A stretch of 31,505 nucleotides of DNA from CBDUQP01 sp965369385. GTDB lineage: Bacteria > Planctomycetota > Phycisphaerae > SM23-33. A model generated the notes under the pieces. It was not told the origin of the DNA. It saw nothing but the letters and a program-made list of their open reading frames with translations, and did not search any database. The translations under genes and the position numbers were made by a program. The stretch covers positions 1-31,505 of the forward strand of contig CBDUQP010000022.1 in assembly GCA_965369385.1 (NCBI GenBank), written 5' to 3'. Shown one piece after another: positions 17,498 to 26,388 of this stretch (position 1 is its first letter; each line of letters opens with the position of its first letter).

Positions 17498-20400
17498 ATG
17501 GGTTGTCGCATCGGTATAGACATAGGAGCTGTAAGTGCCACTCTGGCGTTGGTCCTGACAGACCAGACGGCGGACATTCGCTCCGACTCGCTGCAACTAC
17601 TCCCATGCGCCTCCAGCGACCATCAACGCATCTACTTAAGCCGCTACATGCGCACCCGCGGCAAACCGCTGGCGGCGGCCTGCACACTGCTCGGTGAAGT
17701 CCTCCCCGCACTGGGCGCCCAGAACGTGGATTCGCTCTGCCTCACCGGAAGCGGCGCCAAGCTGGCGGCCGACAAGCTCGGTGCGCAATTGCTGAACGAG
17801 TTCCAGGCAATCGCCGCCGGCCTGAGCGCCATCAAAGCCAATGCGCCCTGTGTATTCGAGATTGGCGGAGAGAGCAGCAAGTATCTTCGCCTGAGCGAAA
17901 ACGAAGACGGCACACTCAGTATTGTCGACTACGCCACAAACGGCGATTGCGCCGCGGGCACGGGCAGCTTCATAGACCAGCAGGCAGGCAGGCTCGAATA
18001 CGCCATCGAAGACATCGGTCCCATCGTGCTGCAGGCCGAGCGGGCCGCACAAATCGCAGGCAGATGCAGCGTGTTTGCCAAATCAGACATGATCCACGCC
18101 CAGCAGAAGGGATACTCGCCCCCAGAAGTACTGCGAGGCCTCTGTAACGCAGTTGCCCGCAACTTCCGCAGTGCTGTAGTTCGCTCGCACAAGGTAACCA
18201 GGCCCGTCAACCTTATCGGCGGCGTGGCGTGCAACGAAGCTGTAGTCCGGGCAATACGGGAGGTGTTCGACCTGTCCGAAGACGAGCTTTGCGTACCGCC
18301 CGCCCACATGCACATCCCGGCCATCGGGGCCGCCGTTTCCGGTACATCGGCAGGCAGCACAACCATCTCCGTTGAAATGCTCTCTACGATACGCGACGAC
18401 ACGGCATCCGGAGACTTGCCCACAACCGCGCCACTTTCGATGGACAACGTGATTCTGCTTCGCAACGAAGTGAACACATTCCAAAGCGAATCGGCCGGCG
18501 TGGTGCAGGCCTATCTGGGCATCGACATCGGCAGCGTATCGACCAACGTTGTCGCAATCGACGCCAGCGGGCAAGTGGTAGAGGAGATTTACACACGCAC
18601 CCAGGGACGCCCGATAGAAGTGGTCGCAGAAGCACTGTCGCAGATTGCCGAAAAGTGGGGCGACCGCCTTGAGGTCCATGGCGTCGGCACCACAGGTTCC
18701 GGCCGCGAGCTTATCGGCCAACTGGTTGGCGCAGACACGGTCAATGACGAGATCACAGCACACAAGACCGGCGCCACATACGTGGGCAAGACGCTTCTCG
18801 GTGGAAAGATGCCCGACACGATATTCGAAATCGGCGGACAGGATGCCAAGTACATCTCACTTCAGGACGGTATCGTGGTGGACTTCACTATGAACGATGC
18901 CTGCGCCGCGGGCACGGGCAGCTTCCTGGAAGAACGCGCCGAGGAACTGGATATTTCGATCAAGGGGGAATTCGCCGACCTGGCTCTGTCAAGCCCTGCC
19001 CCCATCCGCCTTGGCGAACGCTGTACGGTTTTCATGGAACGCGACGTCAATAGCTACATGCAACGCGGCGCAGACAAAGGCGCACTGGTCGCGGGCCTGG
19101 CTTACTCGGTGGTTCAAAACTACATCAATCGGGTGGTCCGCGGGAGGACTATCGGCGACACGATCTTCTTCCAGGGTGGAACCGCCTACAACGATGCAGT
19201 TGCAGCCGCCTTCGCAGCCGTCACGGGCAAACAGATAATCGTCCCGCCGCACAACGGCGTTATAGGAGCCATCGGAGCCGCCCTGCTCGCCAAAGAGATG
19301 ATGTCGGGCCACCATCACAAAGCATCAGGCGAAGAACAAACAGTGCATAACGAATCGGTAGACGAAACTGTCGGCCAGTACGTAGCAAATTCGCCCCTGC
19401 CAACCTGCCGACCACAAACGAAGTTCCGTGGATATGACATCAGCGCCGTTGACTATACGCTACGCGAATTCACGTGCAAAGGATGCTCGAATGCCTGCCA
19501 AATACAGGAATTCTGCGTTGAAGGCGAAAAGACATACTGGGGCGATAAATGCTCCGATCGGTTCCGTAAGCGAGCTAAATCCACCAGACAAGCTACTATC
19601 GAAAACCTGGTCTCCATACGAGAAACATTCCTGCACGACCAGAGCGACATGCCGCACGTACCCGCAGACGCCCCGCTAGTCGGCATTCCACTGACCATGT
19701 TCGCCATCGAGCAATTGCCTTTCTGGCGTACTATGCTGGCGACCATGGGCTTCCGAACGATTTGCAGTAAACCGACAAACAAAATGATAATCCAGGACGG
19801 CATAGACGCTGCCGTGGCCGAACCGTGTTTCCCCATAATCGTGGCACACGGACACATTGCCGATCTGGATCGTCACGACATAGACCACATCTTCGTGCCG
19901 AACGTTCTGTCGCTTGCAACGCCTTGGATGCATACTCACTCGCACGTGTGCCCGTGGCACCAGACGCTACCGTTCGTCACCCGCAACGCCCCGATGTTGG
20001 AGGGCTGCGCGCACAAATTCATGACACCCACTGTGCGATTCCGCGAGAATAACAAAATCGTGGTCCACGAACTTTTCCAATGCTTCGGCAAATATGGGGT
20101 AAAGAAAGCAACCGTTCACAAGGCTCTTCTTGCCGCACAGAAAACCCAAGCCACGTTCAACACCAAGCTGCTTTCCGCAGGGGCCGACGCCATTGACACT
20201 CTTGCGCAAAGCGGGGCGCCGGGAGTGGTTCTCCTTGGCAGACCATACAACATACACGATGCGGGCATGAACCTTTCGGTAGCGCAGAAGCTCAGGGAGC
20301 AATACGGGGTGAATTGCATTCCACTGGACTTCATGCCTGTGGACGAAGTCGACATTCGCGATGTCAACGATAACATGTTCTGGGATCTCGGACGCCGGAT

Positions 20401-20677
20401 TATCGCGGCCGCCAAGATAGTCAAGGACCATCCCAACCTGCACATAATCTACATCACGAACTTCAAGTGCGGTCCGGATTCGTACATCAAACACTTCATC
20501 CGCACGGCTTCTGAAAAACCGTTCCTGACGCTTCAGTTCGACGGCCACAGTAATGATGCAGGCATGATGACCCGCTGCGAAGCCTACCTGGACTCCAAGG
20601 GCATCCTCCGCCACGAGTCGCAAAGCGAGGCACGGCAATCGACAAGAGAAACGCTTATAGAGACAGATGCCAGATAA
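17498..20677 (+). CDS. 2-hydroxyacyl-CoA dehydratase activase-type protein (two ASKHA domains + DUF2229 + HgdB-like region)
   Basis: A 1059-residue protein of the BcrA/BadF/HgdC activase family. Two ASKHA ATPase modules occur in tandem, starting at GIDIGAVSATLALV (~5) and GIDIGSVSTNVVAI (~343). Each has the iron-sulfur cysteine in D(A)CAAGTGSF (Cys151 and Cys469) and a C-R-[CS]-V-F type second cysteine motif (AGRCSVFAKSDMIH; GERCTVFMERDVN). A Cys-rich linker follows (FTCKGCSNACQI, then YWGDKCSDRFRKR), then DUF2229 (AAVAEPCFPIIVAHGHI) and an HgdB-like end (GRPYNIHDAGMN, NFKCGPDSYIKHFI). Family members of this architecture are often ~1400 residues, so this is compact. The classic proteins hydrolyse ATP to pass an electron to a radical dehydratase; no dehydratase genes are adjacent and the target is unknown. 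GGAG sits seven bases before the ATG. Confidence 0.9.
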   Translation: MGCRIGIDIGAVSATLALVLTDQTADIRSDSLQLLPCASSDHQRIYLSRYMRTRGKPLAAACTLLGEVLPALGAQNVDSLCLTGSGAKLAADKLGAQLLNEFQAIAAGLSAIKANAPCVFEIGGESSKYLRLSENEDGTLSIVDYATNGDCAAGTGSFIDQQAGRLEYAIEDIGPIVLQAERAAQIAGRCSVFAKSDMIHAQQKGYSPPEVLRGLCNAVARNFRSAVVRSHKVTRPVNLIGGVACNEAVVRAIREVFDLSEDELCVPPAHMHIPAIGAAVSGTSAGSTTISVEMLSTIRDDTASGDLPTTAPLSMDNVILLRNEVNTFQSESAGVVQAYLGIDIGSVSTNVVAIDASGQVVEEIYTRTQGRPIEVVAEALSQIAEKWGDRLEVHGVGTTGSGRELIGQLVGADTVNDEITAHKTGATYVGKTLLGGKMPDTIFEIGGQDAKYISLQDGIVVDFTMNDACAAGTGSFLEERAEELDISIKGEFADLALSSPAPIRLGERCTVFMERDVNSYMQRGADKGALVAGLAYSVVQNYINRVVRGRTIGDTIFFQGGTAYNDAVAAAFAAVTGKQIIVPPHNGVIGAIGAALLAKEMMSGHHHKASGEEQTVHNESVDETVGQYVANSPLPTCRPQTKFRGYDISAVDYTLREFTCKGCSNACQIQEFCVEGEKTYWGDKCSDRFRKRAKSTRQATIENLVSIRETFLHDQSDMPHVPADAPLVGIPLTMFAIEQLPFWRTMLATMGFRTICSKPTNKMIIQDGIDAAVAEPCFPIIVAHGHIADLDRHDIDHIFVPNVLSLATPWMHTHSHVCPWHQTLPFVTRNAPMLEGCAHKFMTPTVRFRENNKIVVHELFQCFGKYGVKKATVHKALLAAQKTQATFNTKLLSAGADAIDTLAQSGAPGVVLLGRPYNIHDAGMNLSVAQKLREQYGVNCIPLDFMPVDEVDIRDVNDNMFWDLGRRIIAAAKIVKDHPNLHIIYITNFKCGPDSYIKHFIRTASEKPFLTLQFDGHSNDAGMMTRCEAYLDSKGILRHESQSEARQSTRETLIETDAR

Positions 20678-21108
20678 CGCGGCAACTGACCGAGAAGAGA
20701 AGCTGGAGAAGCGAGATGTTTATTGGCTCCTTGCGCCTCCGAAAAGAATAGACATCCCGCTCTTGATCCCTGACCCATTCGCGGCTGCACCTCCCGCCCC
20801 TTCGCGGCGGGCTTGTGGGGGGAGCATTTATCCGGGGGCTGCGCCGCGATGAAAACCGCGGCTTACCGCCCGGCTAACTTCCCATCGGACCTTCGGCCCG
20901 AACAGCAACAGCCATGACAATCATTGCGAATGCAACATTATCCGTCGCGCGATACACGAGAAAAGGGATCCCGATGTTCTTCGGGACCTGTGGCACCGAA
21001 AACGGGATCCCAATTTTCGCTTACTTCTCGCTACAATTTTCGCTGGATTTGCAGAACTGCTGACGGCAGCAGGTCAGCGTCTACAAATTCTCGGCGATGA
21101 CAACTCGC
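20678..21108. other. convergent intergenic region with palindromes
   Basis: Between the activase gene and the PEP-CTERM gene. It contains a GC-rich nested hairpin near 20790-20825 (CCCGCC / GGCGGG inside CTCCC / GGGGAG), a GCCGCG / CGCGGC hairpin near 20845, and the repeat described at 20965. No T-tract terminator was found and no gene. Confidence 0.4.
20965..20990. repeat. 26-nt dispersed palindromic repeat, copy 1
   Basis: GGGATCCCGATGTTCTTCGG plus GACCTG is the exact reverse complement of 23117-23142. It is itself partly palindromic (CCCGA / TCGGG) and lies in a stretch rich in AAAAGGGATCCC and CGGGATCCCAATTTTCGC motifs (to about 21020). Confidence 0.8.
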
Positions 21109-21852
21109 CTACTTCCGTCTGCGATACATTGTGGCAACACCACCGAACCCCAGCAGCAACATTGTCGTGGGCTCAGGTACCGCATCAACATACATCGTCG
21201 CTCCGGACCCGCTCGGGCCGGTACCGAATCTGATACTACCGACAGATGACACGGCGGTCGCAATGTTTTCGACCGAGGACACCCCGTTGACGGTGAGAGT
21301 CATAGTGGTAGCATTGGGGATATAGTCAATTTGAACCTCATTCCATGCATCCGGAATGAAGGACACGCCCGTTGTCGCCCAACCGGCGCCAGCCTTGATG
21401 CTGCCGTTGTTGGGATCGAAAATGATCCCCGGTCCGAAAGTACTGGATTCCGCGTTATAGAACGCGATTGAACCGTATTCGCTGAATGAGCCAGTGATCG
21501 ATGGGTCGTCTGCGACATAGATCGCGGCTGTCATGCTCACGACTCCGCTCGTCTGTGAATCGAAGACTGCCGCCACAAGCGCTTTGCTATATCTAGTAAG
21601 TTGCAGGTAGTTCGACCCTTCATAGGCACCGGGGGTCGCCGAATCTGTGACCATTAACACATCCCCTGGGTCGAGGGGAGGAGTTATAGCGTCCCACAAT
21701 GGTGCCGGTGGATACGCCCCGACGGTGTCGGCCTCGAAATTGTGGTCGAAAACCGTGGCAGCGCCATTGGTTACCAGCACGGCCTGCGCCGAGGAACCAA
21801 CCACTGTCACAGCCGCCACAGCCAGTAACAATATTGCCATTCGTTTAATCAT
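21109..21852 (-). CDS. PEP-CTERM-sorted exported protein
   Basis: A 247-residue exported protein with a signal peptide (MIKRMAILLLAVAAVTVVGSS, cleaved near AQA) and a classic C-terminal PEP-CTERM signal: VPEPTTM, a short hydrophobic segment LLLGFGGVATMY and RRRK. PEP-CTERM proteins are cut and transferred by exosortase, usually to the cell surface or exopolysaccharide matrix. The middle ~200 residues (DHNFEADTVGAYPPAP...; AIYVADDPSITGSFSEYGSI; NEVQIDYIPNATTMTLTVNG) look like a concanavalin/LamG-type beta-sandwich. The start is set by AGGAGA seven bases before the ATG at 21852. It is divergent from the AraC-type regulator, which may control it. Confidence 0.9.
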   Translation of the reverse strand: MIKRMAILLLAVAAVTVVGSSAQAVLVTNGAATVFDHNFEADTVGAYPPAPLWDAITPPLDPGDVLMVTDSATPGAYEGSNYLQLTRYSKALVAAVFDSQTSGVVSMTAAIYVADDPSITGSFSEYGSIAFYNAESSTFGPGIIFDPNNGSIKAGAGWATTGVSFIPDAWNEVQIDYIPNATTMTLTVNGVSSVENIATAVSSVGSIRFGTGPSGSGATMYVDAVPEPTTMLLLGFGGVATMYRRRK

Positions 21853-21875
21853 ATGTATCTCCTGTTCTCGTTTCG

Positions 21876-21893
21876 GGGAAACTCGTGTTTCCC
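21876..21893 (-). promoter_or_regulatory. 5' leader hairpin of the PEP-CTERM gene
   Basis: A perfect 7-bp stem (GGGAAAC / GTTTCCC) with a 4-nt loop lies 24 nt before the start codon and just upstream of the ribosome binding site. It may stabilise the transcript or tune translation. Confidence 0.4.
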
Positions 21894-22139
21894 TCTGCAC
21901 TAACTTGCCTCCTTGCGTGACTTACAAATCCATCCTGCAATCTCACCGACCCTACAATGATGTGCGCCCTCGCCTGCCATCCAATCTATATGTCAAGCTC
22001 CTCGTGCCAATCGCCTCAGCTAAACACAAGCGATATCAGTCTCTGCCTAACCGGCTGAAGCAAGGTAAGTACTGCCCTGTAGAACAGCCCGCAATTGAGG
22101 GGCACACGACATGACGCAAATCGGCAATAAGACAGCCAC

Positions 22140-22167
22140 TTGACATATCCTTACCATTGTCTATGAT
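22140..22167 (+). promoter_or_regulatory. promoter of the AraC-family gene
   Basis: A perfect TTGACA (22140-22145), a 16-nt spacer and TATGAT (22162-22167), giving a leader of about 70 nt before the start codon at 22246. The rest of the gap from 21901 to 22139 shows no gene or repeat. Confidence 0.6.
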
Positions 22168-22245
22168 TCTATAGGCCTTATGAATTAGGCACAATGGCAT
22201 GTTCGACCAATAACTTGTCATATCTATCCCTATCAGGGCGACACT

Positions 22246-23073
22246 ATGAACCCTACGTATTTCAACGACATTCAATTCGGATATGGGATGCGAGTGGAGA
22301 ACTACCGCGACCATCTGGACTGGCGACGATCGTCATTCTCCATTGAGTTCATTTCCGAAGGTAGCATGTACTGGTCCATTAACAACGGCTCGCGCATCGT
22401 GCTGGACCGTCCCACCGCATACTGGCATAATCCAAATCACACCTATCAGTACGGGCCCACCAACAAGATCGGATGGACTCAGAATTTCGTTACCTTCTAT
22501 GGCCCCAGGGCTCGGCGAATTGTCGAAACAGGCCTGACGCCACTGTCAGAACAGGGATTCGTCTACGTTCGCCATCCGAAGCTGTTTGGTGATCTGATGA
22601 CCACACTGATCGATATCATTCAGGAGAACGATCCCCAGCGTCATGGCGAAGCCGTCCTCTTGCTGGAAAGACTCGTGTGCATTCTGATCGACCAGAACCG
22701 GCATCCAGACCTGGACAACCCGCACCAGACTGATATCGAGCAGATCGCATTGATGGTCCGAAATGCCCCGCAGAAGAATCGCTGCGTTGATGAGCTAGCT
22801 CGCCTCGCGCATCTTTCCCCCACGCATTTCAGACGCCTGTTCCGCAGCTATATGGGCAGGCCGATTCACGACTACATACTCTCCTGCAGAATGCAATTCG
22901 CCATCCGAAGGCTCGCGGGAGGTGGAACGACCGTCACGCAGGTATCGCAGGAACTCGGCTACGATGATGTGGCACAGTTCTCAAAGCTATTCAAGAAGCG
23001 AGTGGGCGTCTCGCCAAGACAGTACCGAAGACCTACCGTATCAACGCCTGCGTGCGATGCGGACCCGGAATGA
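22246..23073 (+). CDS. AraC/XylS-family transcriptional regulator
   Basis: A 275-residue regulator. Residues 1-~160 form a cupin-like sensing domain (SFSIEFISEGSMYWSINNGS, then RPTAYWHNPNHTYQYGP), and residues ~170-265 the double helix-turn-helix: VDELARLAHLSPTHFRRLFRSY for the first and TVTQVSQELGYDDVAQFSKLFKK plus GVSPRQYRR for the second. This form usually responds to a sugar or polysaccharide fragment and activates nearby genes; the ligand here is unknown. It is divergent from the PEP-CTERM gene, a plausible target. The ATG follows CAGGGCGA, a modest binding site, and a good promoter lies upstream. A palindromic repeat element begins three bases after its stop codon. Confidence 0.93.
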   Translation: MNPTYFNDIQFGYGMRVENYRDHLDWRRSSFSIEFISEGSMYWSINNGSRIVLDRPTAYWHNPNHTYQYGPTNKIGWTQNFVTFYGPRARRIVETGLTPLSEQGFVYVRHPKLFGDLMTTLIDIIQENDPQRHGEAVLLLERLVCILIDQNRHPDLDNPHQTDIEQIALMVRNAPQKNRCVDELARLAHLSPTHFRRLFRSYMGRPIHDYILSCRMQFAIRRLAGGGTTVTQVSQELGYDDVAQFSKLFKKRVGVSPRQYRRPTVSTPACDADPE

Positions 23074-23075
23074 TA

Positions 23076-23231
23076 GCAAAAACGGGGACTGTACCAATCC
23101 TGGGCCTGCCCGCCGGCAGGTCCCGAAGAACATCGGGATCCCCGCTTTTGCGGTAGATAGCGCACGACGCGAAAGTGGGGACAGTCCCAACATCGGGACA
23201 GTCCCCATTTTCGCTCGATCCCCGTTTTTGC
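23076..23231. mobile_element. nested palindromic repeat element
   Basis: The outer ends are exact 13-nt inverted repeats (GCAAAAACGGGGA at 23076-23088; TCCCCGTTTTTGC at 23219-23231). Inside lie three more hairpins: CCTGCC-CGCC-GGCAGG, the 26-nt repeat at 23117-23142 also found at 20965-20990, and a 20-nt arm pair at 23169-23188 / 23195-23214 (18 of 20 paired) built around GGGGACAGTCCC. No coding capacity. GGGGAC-type palindromes of this kind are commonly mobilised in trans by REP-associated tyrosine transposases, which is inference here. Confidence 0.75.
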
Positions 23232-23261
23232 GAATCAAATGGGTGGCGGCCCCATCGAAAC

Positions 23262-24734
23262 TCAGCGATCTATTGCATCTACCATTGCCCGGCAGATTCT
23301 TTCCTGCATGCGTTTGGCGCCGGCTACTCTGCCGCGGATGCGGTTGGCCATTATCGAAAACGCTATCGCCGGCTTGCCGGACTTGTCCAGCACGTAACCG
23401 CTGAGGCATGACACGTGAAGAATGTAACCCGTCTTGGCCGCCACCCGCCCGCGATATCGCTTGGATCGCATGCGGTTCTTCAGCGTACCGTCCACCCCGC
23501 AAACCGAAAGCGAGCCCACAAACACCTCGGCGTCAGCGCGACGTGCAAGGGCTCGCAGGATCGTCGCCATCGCTGCCGGTGTCACGCGATTCTTGCGAGA
23601 AAGCCCGCTCCCGTCGCTAACCACAAGACTCCCCGGCGCAAGTGCATATTCCTTCGTGAGAGTATCGGACATTATCCTCGCGCTGCCGGCCCACGTGCCG
23701 TCACCCGCTGCCAGCATCAGGCTCTCGGCGGCCATGTTCAGGCTGTCGCGGTTGGCCCGGCCGATGGCATCGGCGAGCGGCGTTTCGGTAGCGCTCACAA
23801 TCTGGAGCCGTTCGCGGGCGATCTTGTCCGAAGCAATAACATCCACCCTGCCGGCGAATTCAACTCCCGCTCGGCGCATCCGGTCGGCCAGCGTCCTGCC
23901 AAGCAGCATCGGCGGGTTATTGGCGGCTACGTACATGGGCGAATTCGGCGTGGAGCCCTTCACCGTGCCTCGCAGTCGCACTTGGGAATCGTCATCGCTC
24001 GGCCGCAAGTCCCACAAGTGCTTCTTGCCAACCTTCAGCGAGCTTCGGTACTTCACCAGGCGGCTATACGGGCGAATCCTGGCTTTCACCCTGCCACCGG
24101 CAACCTTGAAGAAGACGCCATAGCTGTTGTTATGGAAGTTGGCCTTCGCGACCGGTGCCTGGTAGTGCGTGTGGTTCTGGCGTTGGGGCCAATCCGGATG
24201 CCTGAAACCCGGTCGGCCTGGTGTGACCTCGACTAAGATATTGCGAACAACCCGGCCGGCGGCGAGGATCTTGAGCTGCTTCACCCATTTATCGAGTTCA
24301 GCATAAACACTTCTCTTCTTCTGTTTGCAGTAGACGGGATCGCCAAGCATGGGATCAAACCCGCCCATGACCACCACATCCATATCTTCCGTTAACGCCA
24401 GCTTAGTCTTGAGTTTATGATCCGCACCGAACCTGGCGAGCACAAATGCTGCACTCAGTATCTTCTGGTTGCTGGCGGGGATAAGCAGTTCATCTTTGCG
24501 TATGCTGATGAGCGTTTTGCCCGTGCGAACATCGACGGCCTGCATAGCGAGCACCGCGCGAGTTTTTTCCCTGCGATATGCGGAAATCTCCAAAGTCGCC
24601 ATCGCCTGGAGCGTCTGATGCGGCTGAGAGGCAAGCGCCTGAGCAACGCTCGCCAGAACAATAGTCACACACAAGGCCGCGCATAAGGCACGCATTCGCT
24701 TGGAGAACAACATAATAGTTTTCAAACAAAGCAC
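23262..24734 (-). CDS. dacB: D-alanyl-D-alanine carboxypeptidase/endopeptidase, PBP4 (DacB) type
   Basis: A 490-residue periplasmic peptidase of family S13 that trims and opens peptidoglycan cross-links. A signal peptide (LCAALCVTIVLASVAQALA) leads into the SxxK motif PASNQK (Ser88, Lys91). The second motif is in VVSDGSGLSRKN and the third is KTG (VAAKTGYILHVSCLSGYV). The large insertion between the first and second motifs, with the segment GGFDPMLGD, is typical of PBP4. The GTG start at 24734 is preferred because AGGAG lies ten bases upstream; an ATG at 24713 has no binding site but would still leave a complete signal peptide. It implies a genuine peptidoglycan wall. It stands alone. Confidence 0.93.
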   Translation of the reverse strand: MLCLKTIMLFSKRMRALCAALCVTIVLASVAQALASQPHQTLQAMATLEISAYRREKTRAVLAMQAVDVRTGKTLISIRKDELLIPASNQKILSAAFVLARFGADHKLKTKLALTEDMDVVVMGGFDPMLGDPVYCKQKKRSVYAELDKWVKQLKILAAGRVVRNILVEVTPGRPGFRHPDWPQRQNHTHYQAPVAKANFHNNSYGVFFKVAGGRVKARIRPYSRLVKYRSSLKVGKKHLWDLRPSDDDSQVRLRGTVKGSTPNSPMYVAANNPPMLLGRTLADRMRRAGVEFAGRVDVIASDKIARERLQIVSATETPLADAIGRANRDSLNMAAESLMLAAGDGTWAGSARIMSDTLTKEYALAPGSLVVSDGSGLSRKNRVTPAAMATILRALARRADAEVFVGSLSVCGVDGTLKNRMRSKRYRGRVAAKTGYILHVSCLSGYVLDKSGKPAIAFSIMANRIRGRVAGAKRMQERICRAMVDAIDR

Positions 24735-24988
24735 TTAAAACACACTCCTGTTACAGTTGGATTCGCAATCGTGGAAACACCTACCCGCGAATCGCCCGGT
24801 TCATATAATTCCTTACATAGACTATTGATACACGTTCTGGTGAGACATTTCAACGCGGGTACCGTTTATATGCATTTCATATGCAGTCTCTGTGCACTAC
24901 CGCAACAGTCGCAATAATCTATATAACTCCTTGGCCATTTCGTCCGATAAGGTTACTGCGGGGTGGGATCCAGAAGAGGAGACGTAGA

Positions 24989-25315
24989 ATGGCTCAAATA
25001 GACGTAAAGAGCGACAGACGACAATACCAAAGATTCCCGCTCGCAACGAGCGTACAGTTCCACCATGGACCGACCCAGCGAGAAATTCCCGCCCGCAGCA
25101 TGGACGTGTCCGCCAACGGAATGCTCATGAGCGTACCACCGAATACGCCCGTCCACGCAGGGCAAGCCGTCAAACTGAACATGAGCCAGTTCCCGCTTCG
25201 CAGCCTGAATCACGTGGCAAACGGTTCGGTAAGCGCGACAGTAGTTCGTGTTGACCGCGGATGCCTGACATCTGAAGGCCAACTGCTGATCGGCGTACGG
25301 TTCGCAGCGGCGTAA
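24989..25315 (+). CDS. PilZ-domain protein
   Basis: A 108-residue single-domain PilZ protein, expected to bind the second messenger c-di-GMP. The binding motifs are present: RRQYQR (RxxxR type, residues 11-16) and DVSANGM (D/NxSxxG) about 30 residues later. The rest (PVHAGQAVKLNM, the C-terminal GVRFAAA strand) fits the six-strand barrel. The start is chosen at 24989 because GAGGAG lies seven bases upstream; an open frame continues back to 24881 but the extra residues are unrelated. It has no attached output domain, so it probably acts through a partner, perhaps in motility or extracellular polymer control. Confidence 0.88.
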   Translation: MAQIDVKSDRRQYQRFPLATSVQFHHGPTQREIPARSMDVSANGMLMSVPPNTPVHAGQAVKLNMSQFPLRSLNHVANGSVSATVVRVDRGCLTSEGQLLIGVRFAAA

Positions 25316-25398
25316 ACTGTCTCGGTTTGGCTGAACACGAAACTCGTAACTCTTCACACATCTGCAATACAGTGGCCGGGAGCAAGCACGCAGGCGGA

Positions 25399-26388
25399 TC
25401 AATCTGCCGCTTTACGAACTTTCGGCTGATGTTTCCAGCGACGATGCACCCAGAAGTACTGCTCTGGATTCTCACGAACTGCCTGCTCCAGTGCTGATGT
25501 GTATTCCTGCGTTATCCACCGTAGCGGATCGTCCTGGCCGGCCCACTCGGCAGGATGTATCACTCGCTGGGTGAACACCTCAAACCGGAACCTGCATCCC
25601 AACCGCTTGCAGCAGACCACCGCGATGGGCGAGTCAAACTGCATCGCCATAAGCCCGATGGATTTGAATGTGCTGGCCGGGCGGCCGAAGAAATCAACGA
25701 ACATCCCCCGCCCGCCCGCATCCTGATCGCACACCATCGAGACAGCTTCGTTTCGCCCGAGCGCCTCCTGGACGCCCTCGGCTGCACCAACTTTGTAGAT
25801 CATCCGCTGGCCTGCTTGCTCTCGCACGGAGAAGATCAAATCGTTCAGGTAGGGATTATCAAGACGCCTGGCAACGGTATTCGTCGGCAGACCGGTCATG
25901 GCGGTATAATAGCCAGCCACCTCCCAATTCCCGAAATGCCCGGTCACCAGAATCAGCGGACTCTTGCGCTCGATCAGCAACCGAATGGTCTCTTCCATGT
26001 TCCGGTTCGTCACATATCGCCGCCACCGCAACGCCGTGATGAGTCGGGGTGTCAGGAACACTTCCAGCCCCATGCAAACCATGTTCTGGATCGATGCCTT
26101 GGCGACCCTGCGAACCTCGCGATTGGACCAGTCGGGGAAGCTCTGCCGCAACTGGTCTCTCGCAGTGCGCCCGAACCGCTTCATGAGATGGTACATCAGC
26201 CAGCCGAGCACCTTGCACAGCCCATACGCCAGCCAGCGGGGAATGAGCACAAGGACGCCCACACAGGCCCTCACGCACAAGTATCCCATGTAGTCCAGGT
26301 ACTTGTTGCGAGCCTCGACCTTGCGGCGGCGCTTCTCCTGCCGATATTGCTCCCGGCTCATGCGCGGCTTGGTTGTGTTATCTGCCAC
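25399..26388 (-). CDS. LpxL/HtrB-type lysophospholipid/lipid A acyltransferase
   Basis: A ~330-residue membrane-bound acyltransferase of the LpxL family, which adds acyl chains to lipid A or a related lipid. After a basic N-terminus comes a membrane segment (YLCVRACVGVLVLIPRWLAY), then the catalytic HX4(D/E) motif in VTGHFGNWEVAGYY, then the family blocks MVCDQDAGGRGMFVDFFGRPA and the C-terminal WVHRRWK. The start is uncertain: a GTG at 26388 overlaps the end of proS by 11 nt and gives MADNTTKPRMSREQYR; an ATG at 26361 is also possible; neither has a strong binding site. The overlap suggests translational coupling to proS. It supports a Gram-negative-type outer membrane. Confidence 0.88.
   Translation of the reverse strand: MADNTTKPRMSREQYRQEKRRRKVEARNKYLDYMGYLCVRACVGVLVLIPRWLAYGLCKVLGWLMYHLMKRFGRTARDQLRQSFPDWSNREVRRVAKASIQNMVCMGLEVFLTPRLITALRWRRYVTNRNMEETIRLLIERKSPLILVTGHFGNWEVAGYYTAMTGLPTNTVARRLDNPYLNDLIFSVREQAGQRMIYKVGAAEGVQEALGRNEAVSMVCDQDAGGRGMFVDFFGRPASTFKSIGLMAMQFDSPIAVVCCKRLGCRFRFEVFTQRVIHPAEWAGQDDPLRWITQEYTSALEQAVRENPEQYFWVHRRWKHQPKVRKAAD

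Noticed and set aside
24881..24988. upstream extension of the PilZ gene
   Set aside because: The frame is open, but the added residues are not PilZ-like and the binding site GAGGAG sits before 24989.
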